NCBI RefSeq assembly: GCF_022829445.1
Contig: NZ_JAKSXY010000122.1
Location: 248,001 to 312,000 of the forward strand
Source: Methylobacterium sp. J-068
GTDB lineage: Bacteria > Pseudomonadota > Alphaproteobacteria > Rhizobiales > Beijerinckiaceae
Reading direction: 5' to 3'
Length of the DNA stretch: 64,000 nt
The notes under the pieces were generated by a model. It ran no database searches and had not been told where the DNA came from. It saw only the letters and a program-made list of their open reading frames with translations. The translations under genes were made by a program, and so were the position numbers. Below, in pieces: positions 19,101 to 26,428 of the stretch (position 1 is the stretch's first letter; each line of letters starts with the position of its first letter).

Positions 19101-19293
19101 CCGTCACCGCCGAGGTCATCACCTCGGGACTGGCACCCGGATAGAAGGTCTGGATCTGGATCGTCGGGTAATCCACCGACGGCAGCGCCGAGACCGGCAG
19201 GTTCAGGTAGGAGACCATGCCGACCAGCAGGATCGCCAGCATGAACAGCGTGGTGGCGACCGGCCGCAGGATGAAGAGGCGGGACGGGTTCAT
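16168..19293 (-). CDS. RND multidrug efflux permease, MdtB type
   Basis: First RND pump subunit of the operon, 1041 aa, beginning MNPSRLFILRPVATTLF, with TM4 motif GFVVDDAIVVIENI. Pairs of different pump genes behind one adaptor gene are typical of MdtABC, where B and C form mixed trimers. The ATG overlaps the adaptor stop (ATGA) and its own stop overlaps the next GTG, so the three reading frames are translationally linked. The porter domains have normal length, unlike its partner. The frame stays open far upstream into the adaptor gene, but that extension is an arginine-rich shadow. Confidence 0.95.
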   Translation of the reverse strand: MNPSRLFILRPVATTLFMLAILLVGMVSYLNLPVSALPSVDYPTIQIQTFYPGASPEVMTSAVTAPLERQFGQLANLNQMTSQSSAGASVITLQFSLDLALDIAEQQVQAAINAAGNLLPSDLPAPPIYAKVNPADAPILTLALTSKTLPLTEVRDLAETRLAQKISQVAGVGLVSTGGGQRPAVRIRFNARALAAYGLNIDDLRTTVTNLNVNTPKGTIDGPTQSYSINANDQIRDPKAYDDAIIAYKNGAPVRLSDVADVVNGPENTKLGAWMDETPAVILNIQRQPGANVIATVDKIKALLPQLQATLPAAIGVTVLTDRTTTIRASVHDVQVELALAIGLVVLVIFLFLRSVSATLIPSLSVPLSLIGALSIMDLYGFSLDNLSLMALTIATGFVVDDAIVVIENIARHVEEGDSPLEAALKGSREIGFTIISLTVSLIAVLIPLLFMGDVVGRLFHEFAITLAATIVISAVVSLTLVPMLCARLLKPHVPEAADRREGFIARGARRSMDGIIAGYGRMLRVVLRHQGLTLLVTLGTIALTAYLFVVIPKGFFPVQDTGVIQGVTQADQTVSYAAMAERQQKLAAIVLKDPDVQSLSSFIGVDGQNVTLNSGRFLINLKPHEARTARAPEIIERIKAATTGVAGIRLYLQSVQDLTIDTAVSATQYQVILENPNLQEFETWVPRFVRALQASPLLMDVASDLQASGLAAYITIDRPTAGRYGITPATVDNALYDAFGQRIISTIFTQSNQYRVILEADPDLHKTIDSLDHIYLPSSTVASGQVPLSAVARVSERRAPLLISHLGQFPATTVSFNLAPGAALGDAVAAVEAARKSIDLPASFRVVPQGSVFAFESALSNQLFLVLAAIVTVYIVLGVLYESFIHPITILSTLPSAGIGALIGLMLFGLSLDIIAIIGIVLLIGIVKKNAIMMIDFALQAEREEGMSPRDAIYEACILRFRPILMTTLAALFAAVPLIVGTGVGSELRQPLGIVIAGGLIVSQVLTLFTTPVIYLAFDRLERRFSGRRAGGAGSVEALP

Positions 19294-20720
19294 CGGGCCT
19301 CCGCGGGCCTCTGCCGGCGGCGCTCGCGCTTCTGACCCTCCGGCGCGTCCGCATCCGCCCTGGTGGCATCGGCCTTCTCGCCCGGCCTGACGGGAGCGGC
19401 CGCCGGCAGCGTCTGGCCGTCGCCCGGCGCTCCCGCCTCGCCCGATGCCCGAGCGGTCTTGCCGGCGCCCTCGGTGACCCGCACGGGAGCCCCGTCGCGC
19501 AGCCGGTCGGTCCCGTCGACCACCACCCGGTCGCCGATGCCGAGTCCCTCTTTCACCACCGTGCGGGCGCCGTCCGCCTCGCCGAGCTTGATCGGGCGGA
19601 CCACGACCTTGTCGTCCCCCTCCATCAGGTAGACGTAGGTGCCGGGCGTGCCCCGCAGGATGGCGGCGGTCGGGACGATGGGCGCGTCGCGCACCGTGTC
19701 GACGGTGAGCTTGGCGTTGACGAATTGGTTCGGGAACAGCGCGTCGTCCTGGTTCTCGAAGATCGCGCGCAGCTTCACGGTTCCGGTGGTGGTATCGATC
19801 TGGTTGTCCACCGTGTCGAGCATGCCCGTGGCGATGGCGGTGACGTCGCCGCGATCGTAGGCCGTGACCGCGAGCTTGGCGCCGGAGCGCATGCGCCGCA
19901 TCACCCGCGCGACGTCGTCCTCCGGCAGGGTGAAGACCACCGAGATCGGATGGAGCTGCGTCACCACCACGATGCTGGTGGAGGCGGCCGTGATGTAGTT
20001 GCCCTGGTCGATCTGGCGCAGGCCGACGCGGCCCTCCACCGGGGAGACGATGCGCGTGTAGGTGATGTTGAGCTTCTGCTGATCGACCAGCGCCTGGTCG
20101 GCCGCCACCGTGCCCTCGTTCTGCTTCACGAGAGCCCCTTGCGTGTCGACATTCTGCTTCGAGATCGAATCCTGCTGGGAGAGACGCTGGAAGCGGGCGA
20201 GGTCGAGCTTCGAATTCTGCAGCAGCGCCTGGTCGCGCATCAGCTGGCCCTGGTACTGGGCCAGTTGCGCCTCGTAGGGGCGGGAATCGATCTGGGCGAG
20301 GAAGTCGCCCTTCTTCACGGTCTGGCCTTCGCGAAAGCCGATCTCGGTGAGGTAGCCGCTGATCTGCGAGCGCACCGTCACGGTGGCGAGCGGCGTCACC
20401 GTGCCGAGCCCCGCGAGCACGATCGGCACGTCGCCGGGCACCACGGTGGCGATGCCCACCGCCTGGGGCGGCTCGCCATGTGCGCCGCGCCCGCCCGCGC
20501 CCTTGCCCCGGCCATGGGTGGCGGCGGCCTGCGTGTCGGCCTTCGGCGCGAGGTAGAACCGGTATCCGGCATAGCCGGCGCCCGCCAGGACCAGGAGGAG
20601 GACGAACCACAGACGCGCACGGCCGCGCCGCCGGACCGGCGGATGGCTCCGCGTATCCCCCGGCACGGCCCCGGGATATTCCCGCGCCGTCTCGGTGCGG
20701 ATGGGAGAGGTTTCGTTCAT
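19290..20720 (-). CDS. RND efflux periplasmic adaptor (membrane fusion protein, MdtA type)
   Basis: Links the inner-membrane pump to the outer-membrane channel. 476 aa: short cytoplasmic head, one membrane anchor (about residues 35-55, LWFVLLLVLAGAGYAGYRF), a biotinyl-lipoyl-like hairpin (VTVRSQISGYLTEIGFREGQ), a helical hairpin rich in Gln/Leu, and beta-barrel and membrane-proximal domains. The C-terminal 80 residues are a charged tail rich in Ala, Pro, Gly and Arg. The ATG at 20720 follows TCAGG; the longer frame adds no conserved sequence. It is the first gene of the four-gene efflux operon, and no dedicated regulator is adjacent. Confidence 0.95.
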   Translation of the reverse strand: MNETSPIRTETAREYPGAVPGDTRSHPPVRRRGRARLWFVLLLVLAGAGYAGYRFYLAPKADTQAAATHGRGKGAGGRGAHGEPPQAVGIATVVPGDVPIVLAGLGTVTPLATVTVRSQISGYLTEIGFREGQTVKKGDFLAQIDSRPYEAQLAQYQGQLMRDQALLQNSKLDLARFQRLSQQDSISKQNVDTQGALVKQNEGTVAADQALVDQQKLNITYTRIVSPVEGRVGLRQIDQGNYITAASTSIVVVTQLHPISVVFTLPEDDVARVMRRMRSGAKLAVTAYDRGDVTAIATGMLDTVDNQIDTTTGTVKLRAIFENQDDALFPNQFVNAKLTVDTVRDAPIVPTAAILRGTPGTYVYLMEGDDKVVVRPIKLGEADGARTVVKEGLGIGDRVVVDGTDRLRDGAPVRVTEGAGKTARASGEAGAPGDGQTLPAAAPVRPGEKADATRADADAPEGQKRERRRQRPAEAR

Positions 20721-21151
20721 GGCCTGACGATCATGACATACGAAAAGAACGTGTCGTGTGAAGAACCGGGCACATCCACGCAACTCGGCGTGGAGACGAC
20801 GGCACGGCGAGCGGGACAGGGGCCGGCCTCGCTCCGAAGACCAACGAATTCAATCCCCATTCCGCCCACGCTCACAAGGACGCCCTTTCGGTACCTGGGC
20901 GCTCCGTTCAGATAGGATCGCGGACATCGTCCCACAGCATCGAGCGGCGTCGCACCCCCGGGATTCGGGGCACGTGAGCCGCGCGGCCTGACGGGGCTTC
21001 GTTCACCCGGTCCGAACGCCTGATCGCAGCCGCCGTGCAGCATGGAAGACATCCTGCGGGACCAATGCGACTCCAGTGGGGCCTTCGGGTTTCCCCCGTG
21101 TTGCTGTTTGGATCGTTTGACGCCCCGGCGCTCGAATACTCGGGGCGGAGA

Positions 21152-21273
21152 CGCGAAAAAGGCCGCCGCTGGGGGGAGCGACGACCTTTTCTCAAAACGG
21201 ACCGGAGCGGTGGCGACACATGTACGGAACGAGGGGGCGAAGTCCCGCGCTGGAAACCACCGCTCCAGCCGTG
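21152..21273 (-). ncRNA. Candidate structured small RNA (about 120 nt)
   Basis: On the minus strand a promoter with perfect TTGACA is followed by about 120 bases of palindromic sequence and a terminator. A 10-bp inverted repeat (GGAGCGGTGG at 21257-21266 paired with 21204-21213) would close a long stem. The 3-prime end is a hairpin at 21157-21190 (AAAAGG.CG.CGCT pairing with AGCG.CG.CCTTTT, six-base loop) ending in TTTTT. No open frame here looks coding. I do not recognise the family; it does not resemble 6S, SRP or tmRNA as far as I can tell. Confidence 0.5.
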
Positions 21274-21279
21274 ATCCGA

Positions 21280-21307
21280 ACGTTACGTGATGGCTGATGA
21301 ATGTCAA
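21280..21307 (-). promoter_or_regulatory. Sigma70-type promoter for the candidate sRNA
   Basis: Reading the minus strand, TTGACA (21302-21307) is a perfect -35 box. A 16-bp spacer leads to TAACGT (21280-21285), a plausible -10 with three consensus matches, or AACGTT with a 17-bp spacer. Transcription would start near 21273. Confidence 0.5.
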
Positions 21308-21449
21308 CAATCGTCAGTCGACATCGAAGCGCATCGCCGAAGGCGGGTGCGAGGACGCACATTTCGCAACCGCCGAGGGCTCGTGCTACGCCGTCCCGTG
21401 TGCAGCCACCACGCGCTCATCCCCATCAGAACACCATGAATTCCGCTCC

Positions 21450-22604
21450 ATGAACCCTGTCCTCGCCGATCTGCCGACGACCATCTTCACGGTGATGTCG
21501 GGCCTCGCCCGGGACCTCGGCGCGATCAATCTCGGACAGGGCTTTCCCGACGATCCGGGGCCGGAGGACGTGCGCCGCAGGGCCGCCGAGGCGGTCCTGC
21601 ACGGTGACAACCAGTACCCGCCGATGATGGGGCTGCCCGACCTGCGCCGGGCCATCGCCGCGCATTACGCCCATCACCAGGGCCTCGACCTCGATCCGAT
21701 GGCGGAGGTGATGGTGACCTCGGGGGCCACCGAGGCCATCGCGGCATCCCTGTTCGCCCTGATCGCGCCGGGCGACGAGGTGGTGCTGTTCGCCCCCCTC
21801 TACGACGCCTACCTGCCGCTGGTGCGCCGGGCGGGCGGCGTGGCGCGCATCGTGCCCCTTCGGCCACCGCATTTCCGCCTCGACGGCGCGGCCCTGGCGG
21901 AGGCCTTCTCGGACCGGACGAAGCTCGTCGTCCTCAACAATCCCCTGAACCCCAGCGCCACGATCTTCGAGCGCGAGGATCTGGCGCTCCTCGCCACCTT
22001 CTGCGCCCGGCACGACGTGGTGGCGGTCTGCGACGAGGTCTGGGAGCACGTCGTCTTCGACGGCGCGCGGCACTGCCCGCTGATGGCCCTGCCCGGCATG
22101 CGCGACCGCACGGTGAAGATCGGCTCGGCCGGCAAGATCTTCGGCCTCACCGGCTGGAAAGTCGGGTTCGTGATGGCGGCCCCGGCGCTGATGCGGGTCA
22201 TCGCCAACGCGCACCAGTTCCTCACCTTCACCACGCCCCCGGCCCTGCAGGAGGCGGTGGCCTACGGGCTCGCCAAGGACGACGCGTATTTCGGCGCGAT
22301 GCGCGCGCGCTTCGCGGCCTCGCGCGACCGCCTGACCCGAGGTCTCGTCGCGCGCGGCTTCCGGGTCCTGCCGTCCTCCGGCACCTATTTCCTCAACGTC
22401 GACCTCGCGCCGCTCGGCTGGGAAGACGACGTCGCGTTCTGCGACGCGCTGGTGCGTCGGCACGGGGTCGCCGCGATTCCCATCAGCGCGTTCTATCCGG
22501 ATGCCTCGGTGCGTCACCTCGTCCGCCTGTGCTTCGCCAAGGCCGACGACGTCCTCGACCGTGCCCTCGACCGGCTCGGCGCCGTCGCCGGACGAGCGGC
22601 GTGA
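21450..22604 (+). CDS. Class I/II PLP-dependent aminotransferase
   Basis: A 384-aa fold-type I aminotransferase. INLGQGFPD at the N-terminus is characteristic of the methionine/kynurenine/glutamine transaminase branch (YbdL-like). The PLP lysine is in SAGKIFGLTGWKVGF, and NNPLNPSATIF and CDEVWEHV supply the usual cofactor contacts. A role in the methionine salvage step (ketomethiobutyrate to methionine) is possible but other keto acids cannot be excluded. I chose the ATG at 21450 (MNPVLADLP); the frame extends to 21297 without conserved sequence. Downstream genes on the same strand are unrelated. Confidence 0.9.
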   Translation: MNPVLADLPTTIFTVMSGLARDLGAINLGQGFPDDPGPEDVRRRAAEAVLHGDNQYPPMMGLPDLRRAIAAHYAHHQGLDLDPMAEVMVTSGATEAIAASLFALIAPGDEVVLFAPLYDAYLPLVRRAGGVARIVPLRPPHFRLDGAALAEAFSDRTKLVVLNNPLNPSATIFEREDLALLATFCARHDVVAVCDEVWEHVVFDGARHCPLMALPGMRDRTVKIGSAGKIFGLTGWKVGFVMAAPALMRVIANAHQFLTFTTPPALQEAVAYGLAKDDAYFGAMRARFAASRDRLTRGLVARGFRVLPSSGTYFLNVDLAPLGWEDDVAFCDALVRRHGVAAIPISAFYPDASVRHLVRLCFAKADDVLDRALDRLGAVAGRAA

Positions 22605-22715
22605 TGCGCGGCGGCGAGCGGACGGCGCTTGCGCGCGCGTGGGCGCGGGGCCACATCCCGAGCGATGACCACGCCGCGTATTCCCCAAAGGCTGGATTTG
22701 CCCCGGAGCCCGACC

Positions 22716-23156
22716 ATGGACTTCACCCGGACCGCCGGTGCCACCACGCCGTTCCGGCCGAAGGCGGACGACCGGGAAGCGACGCTGCTGCGCCTGGAGG
22801 CGTTCGCGCACCTGATGGATTCGGCCTTCGTCATCCCGGGCATCAACCGCCGGGTGGGGCTCGACGCGGTGATCGGCCTCGTGCCGGTGGTGGGCGACGT
22901 CGCCGGCATGCTGCTCGCCTCCTACATCGTGGTCGAGGCGCGCCGGCTCGGGGCCCCGCGCTGGCTCATCGCCCGGATGGCGATGAACATCGCAGCCGAC
23001 GGCGCGCTCGGCGCCGTGCCGCTGGCGGGCGACCTGTTCGACGCGGCCTTCAAGGCCAACCGCCGCAACGTCCGGCTGCTGCGGCGCTACCTGGAGCGCC
23101 ACGGCGGCGTGCGCCCGAACGAGATCGAGGGAACGGCCATCCGCATCGACGGCTGA
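22716..23156 (+). CDS. DUF4112 domain-containing membrane protein
   Basis: A 146-aa protein with the DUF4112 pattern: RLEAFAHLMDSAFVIPGINRRVGLDAVIGLVPVVGDVAG, then a membrane segment (about residues 60-80) and a second hydrophobic stretch GALGAVPLAGDLFDAAFKANRRN. The twin GD-containing motifs (VVGDV and AGDLFD) are the family hallmark. Function is unknown. The ATG at 22716 has GGAG eight bases upstream; an earlier in-frame start at 22629 is less likely. It is 22 bp ahead of the permease gene, so the two may be co-transcribed. Confidence 0.88.
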   Translation: MDFTRTAGATTPFRPKADDREATLLRLEAFAHLMDSAFVIPGINRRVGLDAVIGLVPVVGDVAGMLLASYIVVEARRLGAPRWLIARMAMNIAADGALGAVPLAGDLFDAAFKANRRNVRLLRRYLERHGGVRPNEIEGTAIRIDG

Positions 23157-23178
23157 ACCGCCGCGCGGGGAGCGCCCG

Positions 23179-24312
23179 ATGAACGAGATCGCGCGCGCCG
23201 ACGCGGCGCAGGCCATCGCCCTGCCGCCGCCCACGCGCGGCCTGTCGCCGCTCAACCGGCGGCGGCTCGCCAACTTCCGGCGCAACCGCCTCGGCTACTG
23301 GTCGTTCCTGATCTTCGCGGGCCTGTTCGTCCTCAGCCTGTTCGCGGAGTTCATCGCCAACGACCGGCCGCTGGTCGTCTCGTACAAGGGCGAGATCCTG
23401 TTCCCGGTCCTGATCGACTATCCGGACGAGAAGTTCGGCGGCTTCTACGCCCGGCCGAACTACCGCTCGGCGGAGACCCGGAAGGAGATCGACGACAACG
23501 GCTGGGCGCTCTGGCCGCCGATCCCGTATTCCTACGACACCATCATCGACGGGCTGCCGACTCCCTCCCCCTCGCCCCCGACCTGGATGCTGACGGAGGC
23601 GCAGTGCCAGTCGGTCGGCAAGCCCTGCTCGGCGCTCGAGAAGCACTGGCTCGGCACCGACAACACCACCCGCGACGTACTGGCCCGCATCATCTACGGC
23701 TTCCGCATCTCGGTGCTGTTCGGATTGATCCTCGCCCTCGTCTCCTCGGCGATCGGCGTCGTCGCGGGGGCGGTGCAGGGCTATTTCGGGGGCTGGGTCG
23801 ATCTGGCGCTGCAGCGCTTCATCGAGGTCTGGAGCGGAATTCCGACGCTCTACCTCATCATCATCATCTCGGCCTTCATCGAGCCGGGCTTCTTCATCCT
23901 GCTCGGAATCCTGCTGCTGTTCTCGTGGGTCTCGCTCGTCGGCGTCGTGCGCGCCGAGTTCCTGCGCGCGCGCAACTTCGAGTATGTCCGCGCCGCCCGC
24001 GCCCTGGGGCTCTCGAACATCCGCATCATGAGCCGCCACCTGCTGCCCAACGCCATGGTGGCGACGCTGACCTTCCTGCCCTTCATCCTCAACGGCTCGA
24101 TCGGGACGCTGACCTCCCTCGATTTCCTCGGCTTCGGCCTGCCGCCGGGCTCGGCCTCCCTCGGCGAGCTGCTGGCGCAGGGCAAGGACAACATCCAGGC
24201 CCCCTGGCTCGGCCTCACGGGTTTCTTCGTGGTCGCGGTGATGCTCAGCCTGCTGGTCTTCGCCGGCGAGGCGGTGCGGGACGCCTTCGATCCGCGCAAA
24301 TCGTTCCGTTGA
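23179..24312 (+). CDS. yejE: ABC transporter permease, YejE/microcin C-oligopeptide type
   Basis: Inner-membrane permease of a peptide-type ABC importer, 377 aa. It has an N-terminal segment LSPLNRRRLANFRRNRLGYWS and first helix, a long periplasmic loop (about 60-155) typical of YejE, then a BPD_transp_1 domain with five helices. The ATP-binding-protein contact loop is EYVRAARALGLSNIRIMSRHLLPN. GGGGAG precedes the ATG. Its normal partners (yejA binding protein, yejB permease, yejF ATPase) are not in this window, so it is either an orphan or works with subunits encoded elsewhere. Confidence 0.9.
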   Translation: MNEIARADAAQAIALPPPTRGLSPLNRRRLANFRRNRLGYWSFLIFAGLFVLSLFAEFIANDRPLVVSYKGEILFPVLIDYPDEKFGGFYARPNYRSAETRKEIDDNGWALWPPIPYSYDTIIDGLPTPSPSPPTWMLTEAQCQSVGKPCSALEKHWLGTDNTTRDVLARIIYGFRISVLFGLILALVSSAIGVVAGAVQGYFGGWVDLALQRFIEVWSGIPTLYLIIIISAFIEPGFFILLGILLLFSWVSLVGVVRAEFLRARNFEYVRAARALGLSNIRIMSRHLLPNAMVATLTFLPFILNGSIGTLTSLDFLGFGLPPGSASLGELLAQGKDNIQAPWLGLTGFFVVAVMLSLLVFAGEAVRDAFDPRKSFR

Positions 24313-24332
24313 CGCTCGTCCGGGGCCGATCC

Positions 24333-24671
24333 TCAGAGCGGCCGCTGCGGCCCGCCGTCGAGGAGCCAGCCCTTGGCCCGCAGCAAGAGGGCCGGACGGA
24401 CGCGGGCGACGTCGTCGCCGTCCACGAGGGGCGACGCCGAGAGCGCCGTGAGGTAGGCCTGCTCGCTCGGGCGGCAGGTCCGCAGGGCGGAATCGGCCGC
24501 GATGATCCGGCTCGACAGCGCGACCTGCAGAGTGAAGTTCCGATGGAGGCAGGCGCGCCAGGTGCCGTGCCGGTCGGCGACGCCGGGCTGCTCGGCGCCC
24601 GATGCGCAGGGCGCGGACATGAGAGTGGCGAGGAGACAGAGCGCGGGCAAGGCGCGGTCGCGGATCGTCAT
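24333..24671 (-). CDS. Exported hypothetical protein (112 aa)
   Basis: A short protein with a Sec signal peptide (MTIRDRALPALCLLATLMSAPCASGA, cleavage near residue 26). The mature part contains two cysteines (ACLHRNF, LRTCRPSEQAY) that could form a disulfide. No domain is recognised. GGGAGG lies eight bases before the ATG at 24671. It converges with yejE, 20 bp away. The coding call rests on the signal peptide and ribosome site. Confidence 0.72.
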   Translation of the reverse strand: MTIRDRALPALCLLATLMSAPCASGAEQPGVADRHGTWRACLHRNFTLQVALSSRIIAADSALRTCRPSEQAYLTALSASPLVDGDDVARVRPALLLRAKGWLLDGGPQRPL

Positions 24672-24765
24672 GGCGAGGCCTCCCGAACCCGGGCACCCTC
24701 GCTCGCCTAAGCTCAATCAATCTTGAAGGGTGGAATTGTCCCCAATCCCATTCCGGGACACGGAT

Positions 24766-24867
24766 CCAAATCCGGTCGATCCCTTGGAATGGTGGATTCG
24801 AGCCTCACGCAGAGCCGCGCGGGCTCGACGACACGGCGTCCGCTTCGATCGAGCGGATGCCGGATCA
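24766..24867 (-). repeat. Copy A of a stop-codon-associated palindromic repeat
   Basis: It begins with CCAAATCCGGTCGATCCCTT and ends with a hairpin (24835-24861, GGCGTCCGCT and AGCGGATGCC around TCGATCG), finishing over the TGA of the BTLCP gene. It shares its start, middle and hairpin with the copy at 54954-55057. Confidence 0.65.
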
Positions 24868-25524
24868 GCGGTTCGCCGTGGTGACCGGCGAGGCGGCCCG
24901 GCCCAGCGAGACCCAGGCCACGGCCTGCTGGCTCTCACGCTTGATGAAGGTGTAGCCGGTCTGGCGCCACGGCAGGACGGCGCTGGTCTTGTTGTCGAGG
25001 ATGATGTCGCCCCGATCCGTGATCAGGGTCAGCACCGCGTGGCCCTCGCCCTTCTCGTCGATGACCACGGTCATCCGCATGGCGCGGCGCGGCAACCCGG
25101 TCTCGGCCAGCAGCTTGCGCTTGAGGAGCTGGAAGTCCTCGCAATCGCCGGCGCCGTCCTCGGCGAGGTCCCAGCGGTCGGCGACGTTCAGGTGATCCAG
25201 GTCGGTGACCGCCCGCAACGACTTGTTCACCCGACGGTTCACCGAGACGATGGTGTTCCAGATGGCCGGCGTCAGGGTGATCTGCATCGGCTCCGCGGTG
25301 TCCACGGCGCACTCGGTGGCGTAGCCCTGGCAGAAATCGACCCAGGCGGCGATCGGGCGGGCGGCGGCTCCGGCGACGATGGCGCTGGGCACGGTGGGCA
25401 GCGAGGCCAGGGTCTGCGCACCGGCCTCGGGAGCAAGGGTCAGACCCGCCATCAGCGCGACGCCCAGGAGGGCGAGGCGGCGGCCCAGGAGGGCCGAAAG
25501 ACGCTGGGAAAACAGGTTCTGCAT
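24865..25524 (-). CDS. Transglutaminase-like cysteine protease (BTLCP, LapG-like)
   Basis: A 219-aa exported protein of the bacterial transglutaminase-like cysteine proteinase family (the LapG superfamily, periplasmic proteases that clip adhesins). A signal peptide spans about residues 1-37 (ALMAGLTLAPEAGAQ). The triad is visible: Cys in GAGDCEDFQLLK, His in GEGHAVLTL and Asp in ILDNKTSAV. Asn-rich VNRRVNKSLRAVTD is also family-typical. The ATG at 25524 is supported by the signal peptide; the longer frame to 25833 is a shadow. Two CtrA-type boxes lie directly upstream. No LapA-like adhesin or LapD is nearby, so the substrate is unknown. Confidence 0.92.
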   Translation of the reverse strand: MQNLFSQRLSALLGRRLALLGVALMAGLTLAPEAGAQTLASLPTVPSAIVAGAAARPIAAWVDFCQGYATECAVDTAEPMQITLTPAIWNTIVSVNRRVNKSLRAVTDLDHLNVADRWDLAEDGAGDCEDFQLLKRKLLAETGLPRRAMRMTVVIDEKGEGHAVLTLITDRGDIILDNKTSAVLPWRQTGYTFIKRESQQAVAWVSLGRAASPVTTANR

Positions 25525-25540
25525 GACCGCCGCTGGTCCC

Positions 25541-25556
25541 GTTAAGCTTCTGTTAA
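25541..25556 (-). promoter_or_regulatory. CtrA-type box 1
   Basis: Minus strand reads TTAACAGAAGCTTAAC, matching the CtrA consensus TTAA-N7-TTAAC exactly. It lies 17-32 bp before the BTLCP start codon. Confidence 0.65.
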
Positions 25557-25594
25557 CGAATGTCCCATGGCCGGCGTTGCACGACAATCGGCGG

Positions 25595-25610
25595 GTTAAG
25601 AAAAGGTTAA
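25595..25610 (-). promoter_or_regulatory. CtrA-type box 2
   Basis: Minus strand reads TTAACCTTTTCTTAAC, again an exact TTAA-N7-TTAAC match, 71-86 bp before the BTLCP start codon and about 54 bp from box 1 (five helical turns). Confidence 0.65.
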
Positions 25611-25972
25611 CGGTGTGGATGACGCCCCCTCGCCGCCCGTCGCGCGGGCCGGCCGAAGCCGGGGACGCCGTTCGTCCCGGCGGCGTCCGGCTTGAACCAT
25701 GCCGCGTTCCGCGGGCCTCTTCGGAGGTCGGCGGCCCCGATCGTGAGGCCGGATCCGCGAAAGCCGAGACGCGGCCCGGTGTCCGGCCGATCCCACCCGC
25801 ATCCGCCATGGATCGGCGCGCCGGGAGCGTCACGCGGCGATTCCGGGGCAGAGGCCGGACGTCTTCGCGGGTATCGCCGCGACGCGACGAATGGCACCCG
25901 CCCCGCTTGCCAGCCTGCGAGGAGGCACCATGTCCGACCGGGAGGGCGCGACGAGATCACGAGGATCGAAAC

Positions 25973-26362
25973 TTGACGACGGACGTAGACCGACCGAACA
26001 CCCGCACCCACCGCCTCCTGGCGAGCGTCGTTCTCGCCGCCTCGGTGTCCGGGCTGTTTGCCGCCTCCACGCGCGCGCAAGAGCTTCCCTTCATCGACGC
26101 GAAGCGCGGCACCCTGCTGATCCACGGCAATTATTGCGGACCGGGCAACCGCAGCCCGCGCCCGCCGATCGACGCCCTGGACGTGGCCTGCATGCATCAC
26201 GATGCCTGCTCGCCGCCGCGGGGCCAGATCCCGACCTGCGCTTGCAACGATCGCCTGCACCGCGAGGCCGAGGCGGTGTCCCTGGACCCGAACCAGCCCG
26301 AGAGCCTGCGCGACACGGCGGGTTTCGTGGCGGACACCGCGATCGCGCTGCCCTGCAGGTAG
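25973..26362 (+). CDS. Exported phospholipase A2-like protein
   Basis: A 129-aa protein with a Sec signal peptide (hydrophobic core about 15-32, cleavage near STRAQ) and a compact PLA2-like domain. The calcium-loop motif YCGPGN and the active-site motif C73-x2-H76-D77-x-C79 (CMHHDAC) match secreted phospholipase A2 enzymes, which release fatty acids from the sn-2 position; further cysteines (TCAC, PCR) fit a disulfide-bonded fold. I infer a TTG start at 25973 because GAGGAT lies about eight bases upstream and no ATG in frame precedes the signal peptide closely. Catalytic activity is inferred from motifs only. Confidence 0.75.
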   Translation: MTTDVDRPNTRTHRLLASVVLAASVSGLFAASTRAQELPFIDAKRGTLLIHGNYCGPGNRSPRPPIDALDVACMHHDACSPPRGQIPTCACNDRLHREAEAVSLDPNQPESLRDTAGFVADTAIALPCR

Positions 26363-26428
26363 CGGAGTCGCGCATGCGTCCCGGGGTCCGGTCCCGCCCA
26401 TGGCGGGGCCGGCCCTTTTCCTTGTGGG

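Larger units (their letters stand above)
20721..21449. other. 729-bp divergent intergenic region containing a candidate sRNA
   Basis: No protein gene is convincing here. It separates the efflux operon (minus) from the aminotransferase (plus). The segment at about 21152-21307 looks like an independent small-RNA gene (listed separately). The 430 bp between that and the adaptor gene must hold the efflux promoter, but I see no strong consensus. Confidence 0.6.
25525..25972. other. Divergent intergenic region, BTLCP and PLA2-like genes
   Basis: The first 90 bp hold the two TTAA-N7-TTAA boxes. The remaining roughly 360 bp are high-GC and show no convincing gene; open frames there are shadows in arginine/proline-rich phases. 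Confidence 0.5.

Noticed and set aside
13145..19335. Two 900-1034-codon open frames antisense to the RND pumps
   Set aside because: Low-complexity Arg/Asp/Gly/His/Gln-rich translations opposite well-conserved pump genes; no start context.
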